Source of the DNA: Sorghum bicolor
Taxonomy: Eukaryota > Streptophyta > Magnoliopsida > Poales > Poaceae
Assembly: GCF_000003195.3 (NCBI RefSeq)
Contig: NC_012874.2
Coordinates: 60,765,768-60,829,767, forward strand
Length of the DNA: 64,000 bases
Reading direction: 5' to 3'
The notes beneath the pieces are model-generated. The model was not told the DNA's origin. It saw nothing but the letters and a program-made list of their open reading frames with translations, and ran no database searches. This document shows, one piece after another, positions 55,318 to 64,000 of the stretch (positions are counted from its first letter, which is position 1; each line of letters starts with the position of its first letter). Both the position numbers and the translations under genes were made by a program.

Positions 55318-58300
55318 CGCCATTGAGAGTTGAGACTGATGCAGGTGCTTTTGGGTATGGCAATTTATCTGCATTTGCAGTTTGTTCCTCACCTGATTGG
55401 TGGGTTGATACAGGTGCAAATATACATGTGTGTGCTGATAAGTCCTTGTTTTCCTTTTACCAGGTCGGGAGGAGTGGAGCCTTGCTGATGGGGAATAGTG
55501 CTCGTGCTGGTGTTCATGGTGTTGGTACGGTGGATCTGAAGCTTACTTCGGGGAAGACCGTGTAACTCAAGAACGTGCTTCATGTCCCCTCTATAAGGAA
55601 AAATCTGATTAGTGGATCTTTGTTGTGTCGTGATGGCTTTAAACTTGTGTTTGAGTCTAATAAATGTGTAATGTCAAAGTATGGAACCTTTGTTAGAAAA
55701 GGCTATGAAAGCGGAGGCTTGTTCCGCTTGTCGCTGGTTGACACTTTACCTCTTGCCGTGAACAATGTGGTTAATAATGTTAATGTTGAGATGAATGTTT
55801 GGCATTCTCGATTATGTCATATTAATTTTGGCTGCGTCTCGCTTAGCTAATTTAAATTTAATTCCTAAATTTGATGTTGCCAAAAATTCAAAGTGCCATA
55901 CATGCGTTGAGGCAAAACAACCTCGCAAGCCTCACAAGGCTGCTGCGGCGAGAGAGTTGGCACCACTTGAACTCATCCATTCCGATATTTGTGAAATGAA
56001 CGGAATTTTAACAAAAGGTGGTAAGAGATACTTCATAACGTTCATAGATGATTGCACTCGATACTGCTATGTGTACCTAATTAAAACAAAAGATGAGGCG
56101 TTACAATATTTTAAAACCTTTAAAGCTGAGGTTGAGAATCAACTTGAGAAGAAAATCAAATGGTTGAGGTCCGATCGCGGGGGAGAGTATTTCTCTACTG
56201 AATTTTCTGAGTTCTACGCGGTGCACGGTATAATCCATGAGAGGACACCTCCATATTCACCTCAATCCAATGAGATTGCTGAGAGAAAGAATCGTACTCT
56301 AACTGATTTGGTGAATGCCATGTTGGAGACTGCTGGTTTATCTAAGGAATGGTGGGGTGAGGCAATTCTAACTGCGAATCATGTCCTAAATAGAGTGCCC
56401 ACGAAGAACAAAGAAATTACTCCATTTGAGGAATGGGAGAAAAAGAGATTAAATATTTCTTATCTTCGCGTTTTGGGTTGTTTGGCCAAAGTGAACGTGC
56501 CAATAAACAAAAAGCGAAAGCTTGGACCGAAAACTGTAGATTGTGTTTTCCTCGGCTATGCCATTCATAGTGTGGGCTATCGGTTTTTAATAATAAACTC
56601 TAATGCTCCTGATATGGCTGTTGGGACGGTCATGGAGTCTAGAGATGCCACGTTCTTTGAGAATGAATTTCCTATGAAAATAGGTGCACCTTGCGTGTCT
56701 AGTCATGACTCTGTTCCTGAATCTCATGATTCAAATATACACGCTGATGACAACACCCATGAGCTTGAGCAAAATTCTGAGGAGGCTGATAATACTGTCA
56801 CTCGAAGAAGTAAGAGGCAAAGAGTTGCTAAATCCTTTGGAGAAGACTTTATTATATACCTCATGGATGACATTCCCACGACCATTTCTGAGGCATATTC
56901 CTCTCTTGATTCTGATATGTGGAAAGAGGCAGTGCAAAGTGAGATGGACTCTATTATGTCCAATGGGACGTGGGAAGTGGTTGACCGTCCATTTGGCTGC
57001 AAGCCTGTGGGCTGCAAATGGGTGTTTAAAAAGAAGCTGAGGCCTGATGGTACAATTAAGAAGTACAAGGCAAGGCTTGTTGCTAAAGGCTATACCCAGA
57101 AGGAAGGTGAAGATTATTTTGACACTTACTCACTTGTTGCTCTACTGATGACCATTCGTATGTTGCTATCCCTGGCTGCCTCACATGGTTTTCTCATTCA
57201 TCAGATGGATGTTAAGACAGCTTTCCTAAATGGAGAGCTTGAGGAAGAGATCTACATGGATCAGCCCGATGGGTTCATTGCAAATGGTCAGGAGGGTAAG
57301 GTTTGTAAGTTATTGAAGTCCTTGTATGGCCTAAAGCAAGCTCCAAAGCAGTGGCATGAGAAGTTTGACAAAACTTTAACATGAGCCGGCTTTGCTGTGA
57401 ACGAAGTTGATAAATGTGTATACTATCGGTTTGGTGGTGGTGATGGTGTGATACTGTGCTTATATGTGGATGATATATTAATATTTGGAAACAATTTAAA
57501 TGTGATCAAAGAAGTAAAAGAATTTTTGTCAAACAATTTTGAGATGAAAGACTTGGGTGAGGCTGATGTCCTTCTTAACATTAAGCTTTCACGGGAGGAA
57601 GGAAATGGTGGGGTAACTCTTATGCAGTCCCACTATGTGGAAAAGGTCTTGAACCGATTTGGGTACAATGAGTGTACGCCTACTCCTACCCCGTATGATC
57701 CAAGTGTTTATTTGAGAAAGAATCACAGAATTGCAACAGACCAATTGAGATATTCACAGATAATTGGCTCTCTCATGTACCTAGCTAGCGCAACTAGGCC
57801 TGATATCTCATTTGCTATGAGCAAATTGAGCCGGTTTGTGTCAAATCCGGGAGATACTCACTAGAACGTTCTTGAAAGAGTGTTGCGCTACTTGAAAGGG
57901 ACAATGAGTTATGGCATTTACTTTTCCGGGTACCCAAGGGTACTAGAGGGTTATTGTGATGCTAATTGGATTTTTGATGCAAATCAGCTTTATGCCACGA
58001 GTGGATATGTGTTCCAATTTGGAGGTGGTGCTGTTTCTTGGAAGTCTTGCAAGCAGACTATCTTAACGAAGTCTACAATGGAAGCAGAACTGACCGCATT
58101 GGATACTGCTAGTGCTGAGGCTGAGTGGCTTCAAGATCTCCTGATGGACTTGCCGATTGTTGAGAAACCAATCCCGGCAGTTTCTATGAACAGTGATAAC
58201 CAAACTGTGATTACAAAGGTAAACAGTTTTAAGGATAACATGGAGTCCACAAAGCATGTGAAACGGCGTTTGAAGACTGTCAGAAAATTGAGAAACTCTA

Positions 58301-58374
58301 GAGTAATTGGTTTAGACTATGTCCATACATCAAACAATCAGATCAATTCACTAAGGGTCTGTCATGAAATGTGA
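55318..58374 (+). pseudogene. Copia pol: protease, integrase, RT, RNase H
   Basis: Protease: WWVDTGANIHVCAD (about 55400, DTG). A stop at 55563 and a frame change near 55840 follow. Integrase: WHSRLCHIN, CHTCVEAKQPRKPH, then a DDE core with HSDICEMNG, FIDDCTRYCYVYLIK and PYSPQSNEIAERKNRTL. RT: CKWVFKKKLRPDGTIKKYKA, HQMDVKTAFLNGELEEEIYM, a TGA at 57382, catalytic LYVDDILIF (near 57470), a TAG at 57862, then RNase H (GYCDANWIFD, LTKSTMEAELTAL). From 55795 to 58374 the frame is the same apart from the two stops. A short deletion near 58335 alters the last residues. Confidence 0.93.
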
Positions 58375-58965
58375 TAGAAGGCGCGTCGAGGGAGCTGGGT
58401 TTGAGACCCACGTAGAGCCAGCAACAGTAGTAACCTGTCCTATGTGATCGGAGATCCCGTGAATTAGGATGGTGAAACAAGCTGTTGACTGACTGAGGGA
58501 GAGACCCCTTAGACTATAACTCAGCTCGTTGGAGATGCACCGTCTCTCCAGTACTATAAGGCAGGTTGATTAGCTTCTTAATGTGATCCAAGCGGCTTTG
58601 TATAGCGGGGATGTTATCCTACAGGACATCCTATAAGGAATACACCTATATGAGCTCGATTGCTAGTCACAATCTATGAGATGTGGGTAATCTCTAGATG
58701 CTCATGAAAAGGCCCCGAAGTGTGACTTATATGCTTCAAACAGAGGGAAGGCACTTGGCAGCCTAGTATCAGTTAAGAGGCTTTGTGAAACTCATCTCAC
58801 ACAAAACTGTCAATTCAAGGTTCTGTCCATTGTTCAGTTGTGGCTGAGTGTAGCTAGTCTTCTAGATGGATGTTCAACTTAACAGTCTCCATCGAAACAC
58901 TGGTATATAAAAGGAATGTGGTATTTGAGAACTTCAAATTGTGTACCCTAGAGTTTGGTGGGGAT

Positions 58966-60025
58966 TGTTGGATATTATGGGCCTAGCCCATTAATTTAAT
59001 AATATCTATTAAACTATATGGTCCTTACGTGTGCATTAATTTATTTTGTACCGTATGGAATTTAACCGAGAGACAATGTGGCGTGGCGTGGCGTAGCGAG
59101 GCAGGCAGGCAGCGGGCGAGCGGACGGGCGGGCGGGCGAGGCCTTTAATTTTGCATCTCATTTCTTCATGGTTTTGATTGAGAGGAGTTTCTGGTAACTC
59201 CCATAACTCCTGCCTTTATGGTTTTGATTGAGAGGAGTTTCTGGTAACTCCCATTACTCCTGCCCGTTTCCGTCTCCACCATCGCAAAGAGTCGCGACTT
59301 TTCTGTTCCGCGCCTGGCCTTCCTCCTTCTGCTTGCCTATAAAAGAACTCGCACCCTCTCGGTTCTCCTCCAAGGAAAAACCACATCCAGTTGCGCAAGT
59401 CCTTTCCGTTCCATCTCCGGCGAGCACCAGTGATGAAAGAGTAGGCCTCCGGAACGCGTCTCCGTCGTGCGCTTCATCTGCTCGGGTGAGGACGGGCGAT
59501 TACGTTTTTGGAGAGTGGTGTTGGCGACACGACTACTCGCTGGTGATTCTGCGGCGGCGACTACACGACAACCTTCTCTGCATTGCACCGATTGGGACGA
59601 CTACAACGACAAAGCACCACCATGGCTTTTCCTGGTGCGAGCGGTTCTGCCGCAGGGTATAATCTCCTTCATCCTATTATTAATTTCACTATTAATATCA
59701 TGATGTTCCTAGGTAGCATTTTGCTATTATCCTGCATATTTTGCTTGGATGATCATGTAATAATCTTTTACTGGTACCATATATTTCTGTACTCATCTTT
59801 GTTTCGGTTATTGAGGATACATTGCTCACATCTATGATGATTCACATAAATAAAATGATATTAGTTGTATGTTCTGTCTTCTTAATTTGCTTCTGCAAAT
59901 TGATAGTCATCCTTTTAATATTTGTCATGAATTATTTTTCTCAAATAATTCATGTCGTAATTATCCCTTTTATTGCGTCATTTTTATGGATTAAAATAAA
60001 TATGAAAATGTCTTATATTTCAACA
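58966..60025 (+). repeat. Copia 3' LTR
   Basis: It matches 53397-54452 over its length, ending TTATATTTCAACA. A 4-base deletion near 59760 closes the frame that is open across the same region of the 5' LTR. Confidence 0.93.
59338..59344 (+). promoter_or_regulatory. TATA box of the Copia 3' LTR
   Basis: TATAAAA in the same context as 53763-53769. Confidence 0.6.
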
Positions 60026-62466
60026 AAGAATGTCCTACTCTACTCCTCTCATCCTCACAGTGTGGGCATCTATCAGCTGGCAAACCCGTGTCAGAGAGAT
60101 ACCTTGATTGCCACAATTCCTCACATGGTGGGAAATAGGGTGTTGAGTTTTGTCAAACATGATGAGGCCCCAATGAATGCTAGGCGATCCCCATTCACTA
60201 GAACTTGTTGGTAGCTACCTGCTTGATCTCAAAGATACCAACATCATGAAACAAGTCTGTGGTGTCATGGGTCAGCTGCTTTTCTGCAATTCAGAGGGTC
60301 ATTCTCTTGCTAGGGCCCTGGTTAAAGTAATGATTGATAACCCGCTAGAGGTCCCTCGTAGTTTAGTTATCAAGCACGGGAAAGAATTGGGTGGGGTTGG
60401 AAAATCTTGGACTGTCCCGGTCTATATGTTCAACTCTGAGTAGGTTGATATTGGGCCTACTAATGAAGAGGATCCCCCAGCCAACAATGGGAATCCTCAT
60501 CCATTTGAGGGTCCAGTAGTGCCAGGCAGTGGCGGAGCCAGAAACAAAGCATAGGAGGGGCCAATTTGCCAATTAAACCCATAAGTACATAGATAGTGGA
60601 GAAATTAGTCTTACTAGTTACTATTTATACAATCAGGCCACACTAAACAAAATACAGTTGACTGTGTGGTCTATTTTTTTTTCATGAAGACCATCACATA
60701 TATACACACATCCCAAAATACATGTAACATATAGATAGAACTATCACTTGTCAAAAGTCCACTCTCCTTTTCTTTAAATATTGAAAATCAGAAATTATAT
60801 CTTTGTAACTGTAGGCTCTTGCAATTTCACCTTCTATGTGTACTAGCATGTTGTTAGCAAGAAATTCAGCTTCCATTGAGTTGCAAAAGAAAAATCATTC
60901 AATTTGGGGATTGCTGGTTTAGGTCTAATCATCTAAAATTCTCTAAAAAAATTAACAGAAGATCTCAACTGAGTACGCACTCAATCAGCCACTTATATAG
61001 TATATATATTAATATATATTCTATCCATTTTAATCTAGAAGCAAAGAAAAAAGAAAGAAGAAGAATCAATGAGAAATCAAATGTACCTATATATTCTATC
61101 CATTTTAATCTAGAAGCAAAGAAAAAAGAAAGAAGAAGAATCAATGAGAAATCAAATGTACCTATAGCCTGTACGCACAGGCACAGAGAAGAATCGGAGG
61201 AGAAGGCGCCTGCTCGTCAGCTGGCCGTCGTCGAGCCATCCAGGACTCCAGGGCCCGCCGGCCGCCGGCCGCCGACCGTCGGCTCGTCAATCACCACTAA
61301 GGGCCGCAGTGTTTGAGGTGTTGACTTGACTCGCAGATTTGCTTCAGCACCACCGGCCGCTTGTGCCTCGCCCTCGCCGAGTCGTCGAGACGTGGACACA
61401 ACAAGTTGTGCGTGTGTTATACGATTTGGGCTAAACATCATATGGGCTCCTTCAAAAAAACGTGGAGGCAAGGGGGGGGGCAGGGCCCAGCATGGCCCCA
61501 ACGTAGCTCCGCCAGTGGTGCCAGGTGAAGAGGTTCACATTGCAGAGCTTGCTGATCAAGTCATAGATGAGCTTGTTGCTGAGAATCAGAATCAAGATGA
61601 CATGATTCAAGACCAAGGATCCGGGGTTCTTCAGGCTGACTCTGGTTCATCTGCTCCTTTGCTCCAAGCTGGTACAGGTGCTGACAAAATTGTGGAAATT
61701 GAACCATGGCAGAGTGTTCCCAACCAGAGCCAAGTTGCAGCAACCCTGTCTGCTGCGTCCATTTCCCCCACAGGCATTCAGTTGGAATCCTCAAGGGACA
61801 TTGACCAGAAGGTTGCTATCTACAATTTTCTTGTTGTAGGGTTAAGGCAAATGATCAACAACCAATTGCTAGTTGGTACCCCTCGTTTTGTTGGCAGCAT
61901 TGACATTCTGAGCTCCCTAATCCAGATTGATTTAGCTGCGCTGGGCATCAGCTCTCTCAAGAGTCAAGATTGCCATCAACATGACTGATCAAGCTTCAGC
62001 ACTTCCAATAGAAGGGAATTTAGACCCTCTGCAGATTGACCAAAGTCCTAGAAACCTTGAATTTATCCCAAATGAGCAGGCTCAACCAGTTGTCTTACCA
62101 ACCAGAGCCACTACCGTTACCAAGGTCTACTACAGAAAGAAGTTCAAGAGCAAAACCAAGGAGCTGGAGGCCCAAGCTGAACCCAGGAATAATATCTTTC
62201 CTGTGATCCCTGAAAGCTACAAGCTATCTGATCCTCTGCCACCTCCTGATGGCTTCCTGGGCGCCGTAACTAGAGCAAAAAAGAAAAGAAGTATCACCCC
62301 GGTTTCCACTAAGATGCTTCGTAGAAGCTCAAGGCTCAAGACCAGACTGGACGGATTCAAACCTCAATCTCCCCCATCCACAAAGAAGATGGGCAACAAA
62401 GGCAGAACCAAAGGCAAAAAGGTGGCTCTAGCCTGTTCGTTTGAGCTTATCTGCCGAATTTGCTAG
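60026..62466 (+). pseudogene. 3' part of the grass multicopy gene (DUF7597-like), interrupted by a hAT MITE
   Basis: Before the MITE: TLIATIPHMVGNRVLSFVKH (about 60090-60160), a frame change, VGSYLLDLKDTNIMKQVCG, then VKVMIDNPLEVPRSLVIKHG and SWTVPVYMF, a TAG at about 60440, and an acidic [17 protein letters not shown]. The MITE at 60527-61517 splits PVVPG. After it the frame runs EEVHIAELADQVIDELVAEN to 61988, and a further ORF from 61981 contains KVYYRKKFKSK, SYKLSDPLPPPDGFLGAVTR and a basic MLRRSSRLKTRLDGFKP segment, ending 62466. The pattern matches the grass-specific family named above. Function unknown. Confidence 0.55.
60527..61517. mobile_element. hAT-type MITE, copy 2 (8-bp TSD)
   Basis: It starts CAGTGGCGGAGC and ends GCTCCGCCAGTG, with the exact 8-bp TSD GTGCCAGG (60519-60526 and 61518-61525). 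It aligns with 662-1571 along its length. The main difference is a 75-bp tandem duplication (units starting CTATCCATTTTAATC at 61021 and 61096) that copy 1 has only once. Confidence 0.94.
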
Positions 62467-63875
62467 CCATTCAGCAGTATTTTTCTCTCATAACAAATCA
62501 GTAAAGGGTACTTTTCATTCATGACTTTTCAGACCTTGTTTACTAAGGATTAAAACAGTTTTATATACATCTGCACCTATATTGTTGACAAGAGTATCTT
62601 TTCTCTCCACCTCAAATGAACTAGGAGCCAATGAATAGGATTGGTTAACAATTTAGTTCGTCTCATTAGGGTTTATTAAGTTAATGTTCTAATCCTTGTC
62701 AGCCTGTTAAGAAAACAACCTTAGAAAACTTCGCTCACTATACCATAGTCTATCTTTAATGTCACCCTTTTCTCAAAAAAAAAAACTTTAGCATCACACT
62801 ATGGGTCATTTTAAAAGTTGTTTCAATGACATACAGTCAGTCTTGTTTCACTGTAGCATGTTACATCATGGGTTTATATAAACAATGGGACTATTTGGTC
62901 CAGACGGTATGACGATAGCAATGCGCCGATGTGCCGCCACCGCCATCGAAGATAGAGACGAGAAGTCTGTCGAAGATGGATACGAGAAGTCTCGCCCTTG
63001 GTCACCTACACGTGAGAATTTTTTCAGTTATACGAGAAGTCTCTCCCTTGGTCACCGAGAAATCGTCTGCGCATGACTCCAGTCCAACCACTCGAACCGA
63101 AAGATTTCCACAAACTATGCACACCAAATTGGTGGGTCTTGTTCCTTTGTAGCATGTGGCATTATGGGTTTGTTCGTGTTCTCACAAACTATAAGGGTGT
63201 CCTCAACAGTTGAGTCAACTACTAGCTTGTATAAGCCATGTCATTACCACTTCATCATGTGAACCCCACATATAATGATATTTATTCTACATTCTTTCCT
63301 CTCTGTATTTGAGCAGGCCCACAGATTATCTTATTTTCTGAGCGAGATAGGTGTTGAGATAAGAGATAGTCTCTTCTCTTTTTCATCTTTTCTCTCTTCC
63401 ACATAGGAAAAGTAATGACATAGATTGTTATGAGCTAGCTGAAGTGGTACTGTTCCCTAAGCACCAGATGTTGTATCAGGAAGACTCGACACCAGGCAAA
63501 ACTAAGTCAAATGATGAAATGCTTTGGAGAGATTTCTCTTGTAGTGTTTCGAATAAGAAAATTACCGTGTCACCACAGTCCACATGCTTCACTAAACCGG
63601 CAAACATAGGATATCAACAAAGAGGTCATAAATCTTCCAAAAAAAATAATGAACGATGCACTGATATATGTACATTTTTAATTGTACAAACAGGATTAAT
63701 TGATTCATGTATTATTTACACAGAAACACAGCTAGCATAGACACCAAGCAGTGAAGTACTCATCATGTACACGAACAGCCTGCTGAGACCTCAGGCAATG
63801 GATTTCTTATTAGCTGGCAAAATAATACATAACCACCCAATAAATGAAGGAACGACTGGAACGCTATACACTGAC
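62467..63875. other. Intergenic sequence, no gene recognised
   Basis: It has AT-rich text with a short GC-rich patch (62915-63120) where GAGAAGTCTCGCCCTTGGTCACC and GAGAAGTCTCTCCCTTGGTCACC form a ~50-bp-spaced repeat. Open frames are under 100 codons and lack domain character. No element ends could be fixed. Confidence 0.45.
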
Positions 63876-63973
63876 CTGTAACTCTGATGCATCATAAAAT
63901 GCATCCAGTTTATCTCTTATTCTGTTTGATTTACATCCCCCTCGCTCAATCAGGGGGGTGGTATCACTCTGTT
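63876..63973 (-). CDS. Possible internal exon of an unknown gene (edge of window)
   Basis: On the minus strand a TCTATAG acceptor and a CAG|GTCAGTG donor bound 98 bp, open in a frame reading SDTTPLIERGGCKSNRIRDK and then LDAFYDASELQ. Codon use looks protein-like and the splice sites are good. The family is not recognised, and the rest of the gene would lie outside the window. This could be the end of a real host gene or another captured fragment. Confidence 0.35.
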
Positions 63974-64000
63974 CTATAGACTATATTTCTCTTCACATAG

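Larger units (their letters stand above)
53397..60025 (+). mobile_element. Copia (Ty1) element with two LTRs, part of a tandem array
   Basis: LTRs of 1,056 bp (53397-54452) and 1,060 bp (58966-60025), TGTTGGATATT...TTTCAACA, flank a gag-protease-integrase-RT-RNase H internal region. The order of integrase before RT is diagnostic for Copia. Element-like sequence also precedes the 5' LTR (52450-53396), so this is an internal-LTR-internal-LTR array. Because of that, no TSD can be read; AAGAA follows the 3' LTR. No tRNA-iMet primer site (TGGTATCAGAGC) follows the 5' LTR. The element interrupts the multicopy gene. Confidence 0.92.

Overview
This is plant nuclear DNA, almost certainly from a panicoid grass. 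Sorghum or a close relative is my best guess, from the dense MITE family with GGCCTTGTTTAGTTC ends, the CACTA subterminal repeats and the LINE, Gypsy and Copia types present. That assignment is inference; no marker gene is in view. The window is repeat-rich intergenic sequence. I see no intact host gene, tRNA or rRNA. The only host-like coding traces are decayed exons at 51.3-51.8 kb, a broken multicopy grass gene (about 51.8-62.5 kb), an antisense plant-mobile-domain gene carried by a retrotransposon, and one possible small exon at the right edge.

Layout. 0.16-8.97 kb: a minus-strand LINE (LINE A) split by a hAT MITE (662-1571, 8-bp TSD) and by a non-autonomous CACTA element (about 3015-8870). 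The CACTA carries a spliced, decayed Ulp1-like protease gene and a 2.7-kb solo LTR (5768-8461, 5-bp TSD). 9-12 kb: Gypsy, Copia and LINE scraps. 12-18.5 kb: AT-rich sequence with a GC-rich island, a ~157-bp tandem repeat field and a Stowaway relic. 18.5-29.4 kb: LINE B, interrupted by an almost full-length, young LINE C (21032-27884) with a perfect 14-bp TSD and two long ORFs. 29.4-31.6 kb: unclassified sequence with a 41-bp minisatellite. 31.6-45.1 kb: a ~348-bp direct duplication brackets a 12.8-kb insert that ends in a Helitron-like 3' terminus and contains an 11.9-kb Tat-lineage Gypsy element (32532-44420, TSD CATTT). That Gypsy carries gag, protease, RT, two RNase H domains and integrase in sense, and a multi-exon plant mobile domain (PMD) gene in antisense. 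45.4-50.9 kb: a LINE ORF1-type zinc-knuckle gene (minus) hit by a MULE with ~255-bp TIRs and six copies of one MITE family. 51-62.5 kb: a grass multicopy gene interrupted by a tandem, partly truncated Copia element (52450-60025) and by a second copy of the hAT MITE (60527-61517, 8-bp TSD).

Most genes here are mobile-element genes and nearly all are broken. The two most unusual signals are the Tat Gypsy saturated on both strands, in LTR, gag, pol and the antisense PMD gene alike, with one hexamer (GCCGAT/ATCGGC), and a Copia LTR that seems to carry the gag start codon followed by an intron running across the LTR/internal boundary.
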